NCBI GenBank assembly: GCA_913060875.1 | Contig: CAJXSL010000001.1 | Span: 310,001-374,000 of the forward strand | DNA: 64,000 bases | From: an uncultured Desulfobacteraceae bacterium | GTDB taxonomy: Bacteria; Desulfobacterota; Desulfobacteria; Desulfobacterales; UBA5852 | Direction of reading: 5' to 3' | Shown: positions 53,012 through 62,041 of the stretch, piece by piece | Numbering within the stretch: the stretch's first letter is position 1 | How the letters are laid out: each line of letters begins with the position of its first letter | The notes under the pieces: generated by a model | Database searches by the model: none | Seen by the model: only the letters and a program-made list of their open reading frames with translations | Told to the model about the DNA's origin: nothing | Made by a program: the position numbers and the translations under genes

Positions 53012-54361
53012 ATGATAACAACACCCAGCAGCATCCTGATTGTCGACAGCGAACAGTCCTCCCGTTCCGCCTTGGCGGACTGTCTGGTGGATCGTGGCTA
53101 CAACGTCGCCACCATTCCACCGGGGGAGGAAGCGCGCGCCCTGCTGGGCCGTCAGCGGTTTGATATCATGCTGGCCGAGGTCGGCGATGACGGCGAGAGC
53201 GGCATTGAGCTGCTGCAAGCCGCCAAGGTGGCCGATCCCGATCTGGCGGTCATCATGATGGCAGCCTATGGCTCTATTCAGAATGCTGTGACGTGCATGA
53301 AGCGGGGCGCTCACGACTACCTTCTGAAACCGATCAAGCCGGACGAGTTGTGTGTTCGCTTGCAGGAAATTCTCACTATGCAGGTCTACCCGCGCCAAAG
53401 CACCTATATTGGCACGCCGTATCGGTCAGAGGATCGTTTCGAAAGCATGATTGCCCAGTCGGGGGCCATGCAGCGGGTATTCGAAATGATTCAGGATGTG
53501 GCGCCAATGGATACGACCATTCTCATTACCGGAGAAACCGGCACCGGAAAAGAGCTGGCCGCCAAAGCCCTCCATTCCAACAGTTCCCGCGGCAATGGTC
53601 CTTTTGTGGCCGTCAATTGCGGGGCCATCCCGGAAAACCTGATGGAGAGCGAGCTTTTCGGCTATCAGAAAGGCGCTTTCACCAGTGCGGCTGAAACCAA
53701 AAAGGGGCAATTGGAATTGGCCCATGGCGGTACCCTGTTCCTGGACGAAATCGGGGAGATCAGTGCCCGCATGCAGGTTAATCTGCTGCGCGTGCTGGAA
53801 AATGGTTTGTTCTACCGTGTGGGGGGCACCCAACCCCAGGAGGTGGATTTTCGGGTGATTGCCGCAACCAACCGCGATCTTGATGCCGCGGTGGCCAACG
53901 GTTCTTTTCGGGAAGATCTGTACTACCGCTTAAACGTCATTTCCCTGGGGATGCCCCCTTTGCGCGAACGCAAGGAGGATATTCCTTTGCTGGCGGAGCA
54001 TTTTCTCCTTCGGTATGTTCGCGAAACCGGCAAGGGGGCTGTCAAGATCAGCCGGGGGGCGATGGATGAGATGATGCTCCATGAGTGGCCCGGCAATGTG
54101 AGGGAACTGCGCAATGCCATTGAGCGGGCGGTGGTCATCTGTAAATCCGATCGGATTCGGCCCGAAGAACTGCCGTTTTATCATCCGGTTTGTGTGGAGA
54201 CGGAGTTCAGCGGATCATTGCGCCAGATGGAGATCGCGCACATCACGCGCGTTCTCAACACCAATGACTGGAATATGACGCGGGGCGCCCGTATTCTGGG
54301 CATCGACCGATCCACGCTTTATCACAAGGTCAAGCGCTACCAGATAAAAAAGACCGATTGA
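53012..54361 (+). CDS. NtrC-type sigma-54 activator with degenerate receiver and GAFTSA loop
   Basis: A 449-residue response-regulator-like activator. The receiver (1-120) lacks most phosphorylation residues. The acidic pair is D12-S13 instead of Asp-Asp, the phospho-acceptor position is E56 (in [12 protein letters not shown]), and the switch Thr/Ser position is A84. K106 is kept. Such a domain should not be phosphorylated and may mimic the active state. The AAA+ domain has Walker A GETGTGKE from 174, GAFTSA (not GAFTGA) at 221-226 and Walker B D245-E246. The FIS-type helix-turn-helix at the C-terminus ([22 protein letters not shown]) is intact. It lies between transketolase and the tmc cluster, convergent with the latter. 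Confidence 0.93.
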   Translation: MITTPSSILIVDSEQSSRSALADCLVDRGYNVATIPPGEEARALLGRQRFDIMLAEVGDDGESGIELLQAAKVADPDLAVIMMAAYGSIQNAVTCMKRGAHDYLLKPIKPDELCVRLQEILTMQVYPRQSTYIGTPYRSEDRFESMIAQSGAMQRVFEMIQDVAPMDTTILITGETGTGKELAAKALHSNSSRGNGPFVAVNCGAIPENLMESELFGYQKGAFTSAAETKKGQLELAHGGTLFLDEIGEISARMQVNLLRVLENGLFYRVGGTQPQEVDFRVIAATNRDLDAAVANGSFREDLYYRLNVISLGMPPLRERKEDIPLLAEHFLLRYVRETGKGAVKISRGAMDEMMLHEWPGNVRELRNAIERAVVICKSDRIRPEELPFYHPVCVETEFSGSLRQMEIAHITRVLNTNDWNMTRGARILGIDRSTLYHKVKRYQIKKTD

Positions 54362-54591
54362 TGCTGGAAAAACGGCTGCGCCCGGATCGAGCGACTCAAC
54401 GTTTACCGCCTGCCGGTGCATAATAATGCATCACCGCTGGAGGCGTATGACGGCCGCGCTGATCCGATGGCGACGGTGGACGTCACACCTATTGCCGGTC
54501 TGATACCCGCAATGGTCGGAGGAAAGGGGCGGAGGGCTGCCAGACCGTGGCCGCCTTCCGCCCGATTTAATTGGGCTGGATTCGGATGGGG

Positions 54592-54942
54592 TCAGCCGAT
54601 TGTTTTTTTGACAATGCCCAGAAGTTTATCGGGATCAAACGGTTTGGCGACGTAGGCTACCGCTGATTTCACGGCATGCCGACCGGCCATTCCGCTGATG
54701 ACGATGACCGGAATATCCTTCAAATCATCGTCCTTGGCCATTTTGCGATACAGCCGTGATCCCCATTCCTCAGGCATTTCCAGATCCAGTGTGACCAAAT
54801 CCGGCTTGCTGGCTTTCAATTTTTCCATGCCTTCCACGCCCGTGGAGGCGGTATCGGTATCGTAGCCGTTGTCCGAGAATAAGGTTGTCAGGTATTTCAC
54901 CACCACCGGGTCGTCGTCGATTACGAGAATTCGCTTCGCCAT
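54592..54942 (-). CDS. Stand-alone response-regulator receiver
   Basis: A 116-residue CheY-like protein. The acidic triad is in RILVIDDDPVVV, the phospho-acceptor Asp in LVTLDLEMPEEWG, the switch Ser in VIVISGMAG and the Lys in AYVAKPFDPD. All phosphorylation residues are present. It lacks an output domain and would act through a partner protein. It is on the tmc strand, about 90 bases downstream of the tmcA stop, so it may be the last gene of that operon. In Desulfovibrio vulgaris, as I recall, receiver genes also lie next to tmc. Confidence 0.9.
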   Translation of the reverse strand: MAKRILVIDDDPVVVKYLTTLFSDNGYDTDTASTGVEGMEKLKASKPDLVTLDLEMPEEWGSRLYRKMAKDDDLKDIPVIVISGMAGRHAVKSAVAYVAKPFDPDKLLGIVKKTIG

Positions 54943-55031
54943 AATCGGGCCTTTCTTTTAAGGGTTGGTCGTTTCTGGTTGCTTCAATTGTAAACGCAAC
55001 GCTGCCTGAACAAGTCGACTAAGGCACGCCG

Positions 55032-55418
55032 TCAGGGCGCCTTGGCATGGCATTCCCCGCACGCCACCGGCCCGGCTTTTTCGGACAGGTGACAGCCCCT
55101 GCAATTGAGATGGTAGCGGCGTACCAGTTCCATGGGGTATTCATCCCCCTCGGCACCATGGCACTCCGAGCACTCCTGGTCCTCCGAGCTTTCATCTTCC
55201 ACCAAATTGCCATCGTCATCGTACACGTGGTGGCATTCATTGCATTCCAGACCGGCCATTTCATTGTGCTCATCGTGTTTGAAGGCCGGCAGGGGGCGCA
55301 TATTGTCCGTAAAGGCACTGTCTTCCACGAATTCAATATCCTCCTGGGAATAAGCCGAAAAGGCCGCCAGGGAAAGTACACCCAGGAGCACGCCGATAAA
55401 CAGAATATTTTTTCGCAT
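55032..55418 (-). CDS. tmcA: Tmc complex tetraheme cytochrome c3 (acidic)
   Basis: A 128-residue secreted cytochrome of the type II (acidic) cytochrome c3 group. A signal peptide (MRKNILFIGVLLGVLSLAAF followed by a short polar end) precedes four CXXCH haem sites at 59-63, 83-87, 106-110 and 120-124. Histidines in FKHDEHN and RRYHLN can supply distal ligands. Many Asp/Glu residues surround the haems. In Desulfovibrio it receives electrons from periplasmic cytochrome c3/hydrogenase and passes them to the membrane Tmc complex. It is downstream of tmcB with a 55-base gap. AAGGAG precedes the ATG. Confidence 0.9.
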   Translation of the reverse strand: MRKNILFIGVLLGVLSLAAFSAYSQEDIEFVEDSAFTDNMRPLPAFKHDEHNEMAGLECNECHHVYDDDGNLVEDESSEDQECSECHGAEGDEYPMELVRRYHLNCRGCHLSEKAGPVACGECHAKAP

Positions 55419-55473
55419 CTGGTTTTCTCCTTGTCATTCATAAAAAGGATTGAACTGTCAACGCCTTTTCATT

Positions 55474-56817
55474 TTAGAGCACGCTCTCCGGTTTTTCCAT
55501 GACTTCATAGATGATATCGCCAAGGAATTTCAGGTCCATGCCGATTTCGTTGTGGTGGATAATGTCTTCCAGACCGCCGTGGCAGTTATGGCAGGGCGCG
55601 ACACAGGTTTCCGCTCCGCGGCTTTTCGCATCGAAAAGCTGTTGGGCTTTAACCTTGTTGCCGTCCACGCGTTTCATCTTCCATGGGGGGCCGCAGTTGA
55701 TAACGCCGCCGCCGGCCGCACAGCAGAAATTGTGCTCCCGGTTGGGGTGCATTTCTTCCACATTTTCACAGATGGCATGCACCACGTACCGCAGCATTTC
55801 ATGGAGACCCCGGCCCCGGATAACGTTGCAGGGATCATGAATGGTCACGGTGGGTTGGTACTTCTGCGCAATTTTAATTTTGCCGGCTTTGAGCAATTCG
55901 TAGAAAAATTCGATGGAATGGGTGACTTCCACAGGCGGCATGCGCCATCCCAGGGCCCGGTTGCCCATATCGTAGATGGAACGGAAGGCATGACCGCATT
56001 CCCCCATGACGATCCGTTTGACCTTCAAGCGCATGGCGGTTTCAAAGTGCAGGCGCTTGGTGCGGGCCATGATTTCGTTGTCCCCGGTGTACATGGCCAT
56101 ATCGCTGTTGTCCCACCCCGGGGTGGCCGGCATGGTCCAGTTGAGGCCGGCCGCATTGAAAATCACGGCCGCCTGGTAGATGAGTTGGGCACGGAACTTG
56201 GGCTCCGGTCCGATCACCGAATACATAAAATCGGCGCCTTCCTTTTCGATCGGGATGCGCAGCCCCTCGATTTCTTCCTGGGCTTCCTCTTCCTGCCATT
56301 GCAGGCTGTCAACCCATTCGTCTTCCTTGACCCACATCTGGTTATAGGTCACCGAATGGCTGTGGGCCGTATCCTGGATATACTGGGGCGAAATGCCCAG
56401 TTTGTGGCACAGGCGGCGCACAAAAAGCATGACATAGGCCACATCCAGGCCAAAGGGGCAGTACATGGCGCATCGTTTGCAGAGATTGCATTCGGTGCTG
56501 GCAATCTCGGAGGCGCGTTTCATGAAGTCCACGCTGACCCGGCCTTTCTTTTTCATGAGGACCGCCATGGTCTGCTTGACTTTGCCGGCCGGCGAAAAAC
56601 GTGGATCTTTGTCGTTGGAAAGATAGAAATGGCAGGCCTCACTGCACAGTCCGCAACTTACACAGGTCTCGACGTAAGTTTTCAGACGGGCGCCCCCCTC
56701 CGCATCCACCATTTTTCGGTAGACGTTCTGAATGATCTCGGGCGTCAGTTTTTCGGCGCCCTTCTCAATGCCTTCATCGTAGATTTTATTCTTATCAACT
56801 GCTGCTTCATCGTTCAT
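55474..56817 (-). CDS. tmcB: Tmc complex iron-sulfur subunit (HdrD/DsrK-like)
   Basis: A 447-residue cytosolic protein resembling the heterodisulfide-reductase HdrD and DsrK. Two 4Fe-4S motifs, CVSCGLCSEACHF and CNLCKRCAMYCPFG (CX2CX2CX3C), lie near residues 50 and 110. Two cysteine-rich CCG-type domains follow, with GECGHAF then DPCNVIRGRG, HNFCCAAGGGV and CVAPCHNCHGG, expected to hold the special 4Fe-4S site. It is thought to carry electrons between the membrane cytochrome b and a cytosolic acceptor. GGAGG upstream supports the start at 56817. It is between tmcC and tmcA in the operon. Confidence 0.92.
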   Translation of the reverse strand: MNDEAAVDKNKIYDEGIEKGAEKLTPEIIQNVYRKMVDAEGGARLKTYVETCVSCGLCSEACHFYLSNDKDPRFSPAGKVKQTMAVLMKKKGRVSVDFMKRASEIASTECNLCKRCAMYCPFGLDVAYVMLFVRRLCHKLGISPQYIQDTAHSHSVTYNQMWVKEDEWVDSLQWQEEEAQEEIEGLRIPIEKEGADFMYSVIGPEPKFRAQLIYQAAVIFNAAGLNWTMPATPGWDNSDMAMYTGDNEIMARTKRLHFETAMRLKVKRIVMGECGHAFRSIYDMGNRALGWRMPPVEVTHSIEFFYELLKAGKIKIAQKYQPTVTIHDPCNVIRGRGLHEMLRYVVHAICENVEEMHPNREHNFCCAAGGGVINCGPPWKMKRVDGNKVKAQQLFDAKSRGAETCVAPCHNCHGGLEDIIHHNEIGMDLKFLGDIIYEVMEKPESVL

Positions 56818-56854
56818 TATGAATATCCTCCCTGAAAGGGTACGTAGCGTGCGT

Positions 56855-57514
56855 CTACCAATCCCTGGCGAATCTCACCGCGCCGAATTCCGATCCCATA
56901 TAGCCGCGGGTAAAGAAGAACAGGAACATGTGGTTCAATTTGGTGAACGGAATAATGGCCAGGAGTATCTCCGCCGAGAGCATGTGCAGGATGGTCACCA
57001 GCTGGTTTCCCGGCCACTGGTGGTAGGCCCAGTAGCCGGTCACAAACGGTGCGGCCACCAACGCGAGGAGCACATAGTCCCAGGCATTGGAAAGGAATTT
57101 GACATCCGGCTGGGTCAGGCGGCGAATCAGGAAGAATATGCAGGCGCCGATGACCAGAAGGGTCATGATGTCGGCAACGCCATCCGGCAGGAACCACCAA
57201 CTGACGTTGAAAGCCTCGTTGATCAGGGTGATATGGGCAAACAGGAAGATCGGTGCCACGAAAATACAGATATGAAAAATAAACGTGACCACCGAGAGAA
57301 CAGGACGGTTCCGGCTGTTGGTGCTGGCGAAGGGGAAGATCCAGTGCAGGATCGACCGGAACGCGTGGTAGAAACTCCAGTATTCATAAATAAAGGCATC
57401 CTTTTTCTTGGCCATGATGGCACGGCTGATCAACTGGTAGAGGATGCCGCCGAAAAACAGAATGAAGGCCACCCACGCCAGGGGGCCGGAGACGAAATTA
57501 TATATGGCATGCAT
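56855..57514 (-). CDS. tmcC: Tmc complex membrane cytochrome b subunit
   Basis: A 219-residue integral membrane protein with five hydrophobic segments, like NarI and DsrM. They start near FVSGPLAWVAFILFFGG, VVTFIFHICIFVAP, DIMTLLVIGACIFF, WDYVLLALVAAPFVTGY and LVTILHMLSAEILLAIIPF. Histidines in FHICIF, AHITLI, ILHMLS and LNHMFLF are placed to ligate haems b. It is expected to link the periplasmic cytochrome TmcA with the cytosolic TmcB. AAGGAGAGCAATC lies before the ATG. The gap to tmcD is only 13 bases, so the two are translated together. Confidence 0.88.
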   Translation of the reverse strand: MHAIYNFVSGPLAWVAFILFFGGILYQLISRAIMAKKKDAFIYEYWSFYHAFRSILHWIFPFASTNSRNRPVLSVVTFIFHICIFVAPIFLFAHITLINEAFNVSWWFLPDGVADIMTLLVIGACIFFLIRRLTQPDVKFLSNAWDYVLLALVAAPFVTGYWAYHQWPGNQLVTILHMLSAEILLAIIPFTKLNHMFLFFFTRGYMGSEFGAVRFARDW

Positions 57515-57527
57515 GATTGCTCTCCTT

Positions 57528-58805
57528 TCAGCCCAGAATGTCTTTGAGCGGCAACACCGTGCGGGTGTAAACCGTGTCCGATCCGGATCCCTCGAGCGCC
57601 TTCAACAACAGATATTGACTATCCGGGCTGAAAACGGGATCCCATACCATGGTGTAGGATTCCTTGAGTTTCTGGCCATCCACGACCACCGTATATTTGC
57701 CGTCCTTTTCGACTTTGGCGGCGACATGCTGGCTGTCCGGGCTGAATACCGGTGCCCATACCATGTCATACCCTTCGGACCAGGCCTGGCCGTCGACGCA
57801 AACCTGGTAGCGTTTGTCGTTCACGCCGATACAGGCCACGCGGGAGCTGTCCGGCGAGAAACAGGCATCCGTTACGAAGCCGTCGAAGGTGCGGCTCCAG
57901 GGGGTGTCGTCAATGGCCATGGTCCACTTGCCGTATTTGGGTGCCACAATAGCGGCCAGCCGATTGCCATCCGGGCTGAACATCTGGTGCCACACCTGGG
58001 CATAACGGCCATTCCAGCAGGGCTTGCCGTCGCGAATCATGGTCCAGCCGCCATCGGCTTTGGCCGGGGCGAAAACCGATCCGTCGGAAGGATGGAAACA
58101 GGGCTCCCAGATGATGGGATAGGTGGTATCCCACGCTTGTCCGTCCACGGCAATGGTGTATTCATACAAGTTGACCCGGACTTCGGCGGCGACCTTTTGG
58201 CTGTCCGGCGAAAAAGCCAACCGCCAGGCATTGATGAAATTGCGGTCCCATACCTTGCCGTCGACGGCAACGGAATAGCAGCCTTCCTGAAACTTGAAGA
58301 TTTCCCCTTCATTGAAGGATTCCGTTTGAACAGACGCTGCTGTCCGGCTGCCATCAAGGCTTACCGCTGAGTGGCCGATATTGGCGAATTTGGTTTCCCA
58401 GAGGGCACCATTGCTGGCAATCAGGTATTGCATGCCCTGCTGCACGGCGCAGACGATGGTCTGGCCGTCTTTGGTGAATTGCGTGTCCCAGAGGTAATCG
58501 AACTGCTCCTCCCAGGCCACACCGTCGACAGCCATCGTCCATTGGCCGGTATCGGAAACAATTCCGGTCAGACGTCCATCCGGCGCGAATCGAAGGTACC
58601 ATACCTTGTCAAACGTATTTTCCCAGGCGGTGCCGTTGACGCAGACGCTGAATTCCATTTCTCCGGTTTTGACGACAGCGGCGATTTTTTCACCATCCGG
58701 GCTGGCGTATGGCTCTTCGACCCAGTCGAACGATGCCGGCCAGTTCCCGAATTGGGCAATTTCCTTTTTGCCCGCATTCCAGTCCCAACTGTTTGAAATG
58801 TCCAT
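57528..58805 (-). CDS. tmcD: Tmc complex WD-like repeat subunit
   Basis: A 425-residue Trp-rich protein built of about nine repeats. Each unit has a VDGxxW-type motif, then FSPDxxxVAAxV with a K/YTxAVDG strand, as in beta-propeller blades. This matches my knowledge of TmcD of the Tmc complex, a cytoplasmic component without known cofactors. The frame is open back to a TTG at 58838, but GGAGGAG 7 bases before the ATG at 58805 fixes that as the start. It is the first tmc gene in the transcript, with tmcC following after 13 bases. No signal peptide is seen. Confidence 0.85.
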   Translation of the reverse strand: MDISNSWDWNAGKKEIAQFGNWPASFDWVEEPYASPDGEKIAAVVKTGEMEFSVCVNGTAWENTFDKVWYLRFAPDGRLTGIVSDTGQWTMAVDGVAWEEQFDYLWDTQFTKDGQTIVCAVQQGMQYLIASNGALWETKFANIGHSAVSLDGSRTAASVQTESFNEGEIFKFQEGCYSVAVDGKVWDRNFINAWRLAFSPDSQKVAAEVRVNLYEYTIAVDGQAWDTTYPIIWEPCFHPSDGSVFAPAKADGGWTMIRDGKPCWNGRYAQVWHQMFSPDGNRLAAIVAPKYGKWTMAIDDTPWSRTFDGFVTDACFSPDSSRVACIGVNDKRYQVCVDGQAWSEGYDMVWAPVFSPDSQHVAAKVEKDGKYTVVVDGQKLKESYTMVWDPVFSPDSQYLLLKALEGSGSDTVYTRTVLPLKDILG

Positions 58806-58983
58806 GCCTTTCTCCTCCATCATTTGAGTTGCTTTCAAAGCGCAGTCGGAAACACCATTACCCGGGTATATTGCTTACGCTCCGGTTGGGTCGGGCCGGA
58901 TGTCGCCGGAAGGCTGGTGTTTCCCCCGTATTTTCAGATTCATTCAACCTCAGTCGATACCTGCTCCCCCCCCAACGTTGGTG

Positions 58984-59979
58984 TTATGTTGTTTTCAAAA
59001 AAAGCCGGACCAGCGTTTCCCAGCCAATCGAAGGCCGCTGGTTCGCAATTACGTCACGCATATTCGTGTCCGGCGGCGTAGAAACACCGGTTGCCATCTC
59101 GATTTCTTTTTGCAGCCGTTCGATTTCTTCTTCCAGCAGTTTTACGGCTTCGCTGCCGATTAAAAGGCTTTTTAAATCCTGGCGCAGGTTGTCGGTGCGT
59201 ACTCTAAGAATCCATCCCCTGGCGTAGGGGTCTTCGCCGGCCAGAGCGGCATTTTCCTTGACGGACAGATTGATGGTGGCCACCACCCCGCTTACAGGCG
59301 ACATGATCGATGCGCTGTGGGGACCACGGCGGATGCTGATGGCGGCCTGGCCCTGTTGGATGGTGTTGCCGATCAAGGGGGCTTCGATGTGATCGAATGG
59401 ACCCAACATATTCAGGGCGAAGTCATCCAAACCGACGCAGACTTCCCCCTTTTGCTCGATGCGGGCCCAGGCATGCCCCATGTGAAAATAATATCCCTGG
59501 GGCAGACGAAATCCTCTGATGTTCAAAACATCCAGGGGGCGGACAACCGCGTGGACTTGGTGCTGCTCCGAGAAATAGCGATCAAACTCACAGAAGACGC
59601 ATTCGTAATCTTTACAGCAGATTTTGTAGTCGATAAGACCATTCGCATAAAGCAGGCAAGGCCGCTCCCCCTTGGGCAGAAGTTGCAGGCGCTCGCGTGT
59701 AAAAGCAATGCGGCCATCCGATGCCGGGGGGATTTTGCCCTGACGGCGGGCCGCACTGGTTTTCTCGGCGGATTCGCTCAGGGCTCGATCTAATGGACAT
59801 TCGGAGCACTGGCGATTTTTATCGCAAAGTTTGCGTAAATTGAGTCGCCCCTGATTCCATACACAGGATTGGGGGCGTTCAATATGAGAGGATATCGTAT
59901 CGGCTTGCGGTGTGTCGGGATGGGAGGCCGCCTTGCCGTTTGGTTTCTGGGGGGCTTTGGGAGACGTTTTTTTTTTCAA
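58984..59979 (-). CDS. GcvH-like protein with two N-terminal cysteine clusters, lacking the lipoyl lysine
   Basis: A protein of about 331 residues. A polar leader precedes a first Cys group, C52-X5-C58-X2-C61 with C39 nearby. A second follows at C121-C122-X4-C127-X2-C130. Residues about 165-270 match glycine-cleavage H protein: GHAWARIEQKGEVCVGLDDFA, then the hairpin SIMSPVSGVVATIN. The position that carries the lipoyl lysine (8 residues before the Pro of PVSG) is Pro219 or adjacent non-lysine residues, so it cannot be lipoylated the usual way. A coiled coil (SEAVKLLEEEIERLQKEIE) closes the protein. Start TTG at 59979 lacks a clear ribosome binding site. It lies upstream of tmcD on the same strand, with 178 bases between. 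Confidence 0.82.
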   Translation of the reverse strand: MKKKTSPKAPQKPNGKAASHPDTPQADTISSHIERPQSCVWNQGRLNLRKLCDKNRQCSECPLDRALSESAEKTSAARRQGKIPPASDGRIAFTRERLQLLPKGERPCLLYANGLIDYKICCKDYECVFCEFDRYFSEQHQVHAVVRPLDVLNIRGFRLPQGYYFHMGHAWARIEQKGEVCVGLDDFALNMLGPFDHIEAPLIGNTIQQGQAAISIRRGPHSASIMSPVSGVVATINLSVKENAALAGEDPYARGWILRVRTDNLRQDLKSLLIGSEAVKLLEEEIERLQKEIEMATGVSTPPDTNMRDVIANQRPSIGWETLVRLFLKTT

Positions 59980-60454
59980 TGGGGTTCCACTATTGCCATT
60001 CCGGTCATCGTAAAAATCGATTCATTGTATAGCAAGGAGGATGCCACGTGAGCCCGTTCAATGATTTATGGGTTAACCTATGAAAATAACTGTTGTAATC
60101 TGATCTGAAAATTTATGGATTAAATGTTGATAAATACAACAAGGTGTCGAAATTTACAACAAAAATCCGGCAACATGATTTTCTTCTTAATAAATATGTA
60201 AAAAAATCAAATAGAAATAGGTATGCCGGATGAGGTGTTGAAAATTGCAACGCATGTGTTGGGTTCTCCAACACTTTGTTGCCTGTTCGTGGGACCACGT
60301 TCCTGTCGCAAGGTTTGTTTGACACGATGGAACGCCTTGCTTATAGTTTGCTTCCCCGTCGATCATTTCCAAAACACGCACCGAATGGTCAATACGTTGA
60401 TGCCATGAAGGTCGACGCATGACCGTTGCCTCCACGCCTGCCGTGAGGTGAATT
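59980..60454. promoter_or_regulatory. AT-rich divergent region with repeated TACAACAA sites
   Basis: A 475-base gap between the divergent H-like and lytic transglycosylase genes, lower in GC than its neighbours. TACAACAA occurs at 60135-60142 and again at 60155-60162 (20 bases, about two helical turns, apart), with TTGTA in the other orientation near 60093. A 7-bp hairpin (GTGTTGG/CCAACAC) is at 60256-60274. I see no gene in it. The repeats look like operator sites. Confidence 0.4.
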
Positions 60455-61564
60455 ATGCACAATCAACGATTGTTAGCGCTAAGCATCCTGGTCAGTCTGA
60501 TGACCCTCCCGGGGGTACCCGCGTGGGGGGGCGAAACCCTCCGCCCGGCGCTTGAGGAGAGCCTTAAGTTGCCTTCCCAACTGAATTTTTGCGGTGAACC
60601 CGTCCCTCTGGATCACACCGAAGTGCGGGAGCGTATGGAAAAGGAGATGCTGCTTTCCCTCTGGGATCGGGACCAGGCTGTTTTATGGCTGAAACGATCC
60701 ACCCGCTTTTTTCCTTCAATCGAAAAGATGCTGGCCCAGGCCGGACTCCCGGATGATCTCAAATATGTACCTTTGGCCGAAAGTGCCCTGCGGGCCCATG
60801 CGGGGTCTTCCAAGGGGGCCATCGGTTATTGGCAGTTTTTACCGGAAACCGGCCGGCGATACGGATTGACCGTCAACGGGAAAATCGATGCGCGTCGGAA
60901 TCTGCAGGCGTCCACCCAAGCCGCGATTGCCTATTATAAATCGCTGTACGCCAAGTTTGGGAAGTGGAGCCTGGCGGTGGCGGCTTTTAACATGGGCGAG
61001 GAAGGATTGCAGGCGGAAATCATGGCTCAGGGGGTAAGTGATTTCTACCGGCTATATCTGCCCCTGGAAACCCAGCGCTATCTCTTCCGGATCCTGTCCG
61101 CCAAGCTGATCCTGACCCAGCCGGAGCGCTATGGTTTTCATCTCGGAACCGAAGACTATTATGCCCCTCTCAAATTTCACACCATTGAGTTGACCTGCTG
61201 GGAAGAAACCAGTCTCACGGTGGTCGCTGGTGCCGCCAAAACGGATTTCAAGCGTATCAAAGATTTGAACCCCGAGCTGCGCGGCCATTATCTGGCGGCC
61301 GGAACCTATGCCCTGGCGATTCCCGAAGACGGAGCCGCCGGCTTTCATGAACGTTTCAAGACGCTTCACGACGACTGGGTGCAGCAACGCCAAGAGCGGA
61401 TTTACGTTGTGAAAACGGGTGACAATTTATCCTCCATCGCCGAGCAGTTTCGTGTGCCCCTGCCGGCCATTTTGATCTGGAACCGTATTGACATCAACCG
61501 CCCCATTCATCCCGGAGATCGCCTGGTCATTTTTCCCTCCCAGGAGCGAGCAGGCGAACCCTGA
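60455..61564 (+). CDS. Lytic murein transglycosylase with LysM domain (MltD-like)
   Basis: A 369-residue exported protein. The signal peptide (LLALSILVSLMTLPGVPAW) ends near residue 26. The SLT catalytic domain (about 85-210) contains YVPLAESALRAHAGSSKGAIGYWQF, with the catalytic Glu in LAESALR, then RRNLQASTQAAIAYYKSLYAKFG and AAFNMGEEGL. A LysM peptidoglycan-binding domain follows at about 315-362 (YVVKTGDNLSSIAEQFRVPLPAILIWNRI). It cleaves peptidoglycan to anhydromuropeptides in the periplasm. GAGGTGA precedes the ATG. No lipobox is seen, unlike E. coli MltD. A short GC hairpin at 61567-61585 follows the stop, without a T-run. Confidence 0.92.
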   Translation: MHNQRLLALSILVSLMTLPGVPAWGGETLRPALEESLKLPSQLNFCGEPVPLDHTEVRERMEKEMLLSLWDRDQAVLWLKRSTRFFPSIEKMLAQAGLPDDLKYVPLAESALRAHAGSSKGAIGYWQFLPETGRRYGLTVNGKIDARRNLQASTQAAIAYYKSLYAKFGKWSLAVAAFNMGEEGLQAEIMAQGVSDFYRLYLPLETQRYLFRILSAKLILTQPERYGFHLGTEDYYAPLKFHTIELTCWEETSLTVVAGAAKTDFKRIKDLNPELRGHYLAAGTYALAIPEDGAAGFHERFKTLHDDWVQQRQERIYVVKTGDNLSSIAEQFRVPLPAILIWNRIDINRPIHPGDRLVIFPSQERAGEP

Positions 61565-61667
61565 GACCTCCCGCTTTGAGGGAGGAGCCTATCCCGGTGT
61601 TGAAAATAAGGGGATTCAAGGGCTGCTGTCTTTTGAGAGGGATGGCGCTGCCCGGCGAGGGCGCCGT

Positions 61668-61979
61668 TCATACCGGGAGATGAATTTTACGGCGGGATTT
61701 CTTGCGGGCCGGCCGGTAGAGGATGGCCGTGTGGCCAATCATACCCGCCCTGAAGCAATGGGCCTGATCGCAAATGGTATCGATGATCTTGTTTTTTTGC
61801 TCTTTTTCCTTGTATTCGATAAATTTTACTTTGATCAGTTCGTGGCTTTCCAGAGCCGCATCCACGGAATCCAGGACCTCGTCTGTCAATCCGTTTTTCC
61901 CGATTAGAACCAATGGTTTGAGGCTGTGGGCCAATTGCCGGAGATACTTGGCTTGTTGGCTGGTCAATAATTCTGGCAT
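61668..61979 (-). CDS. yhbY: YhbY-family CRM-domain RNA-binding protein
   Basis: A 103-residue single CRM-domain protein that in E. coli associates with pre-50S ribosomes. Typical blocks are LTSQQAKYLRQLAHSLKPLVLIGKNGLTDEVL, with the GxxG-type loop GKNG, then LESHELIKVKF and the closing GHTAILYRPARKKSR. The frame is open upstream, but ATG 61979 gives the standard family N-terminus (MPELLTSQQ) and length. It likely lies in one unit with the secretin-like gene upstream, at a 62-base gap. Confidence 0.93.
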   Translation of the reverse strand: MPELLTSQQAKYLRQLAHSLKPLVLIGKNGLTDEVLDSVDAALESHELIKVKFIEYKEKEQKNKIIDTICDQAHCFRAGMIGHTAILYRPARKKSRRKIHLPV

Positions 61980-62041
61980 GTGTTTATCCGTTATTTGTTT
62001 TGTTGGGTAATGTTCCTGCCCGCCACGGGCATTGCCGGTCT

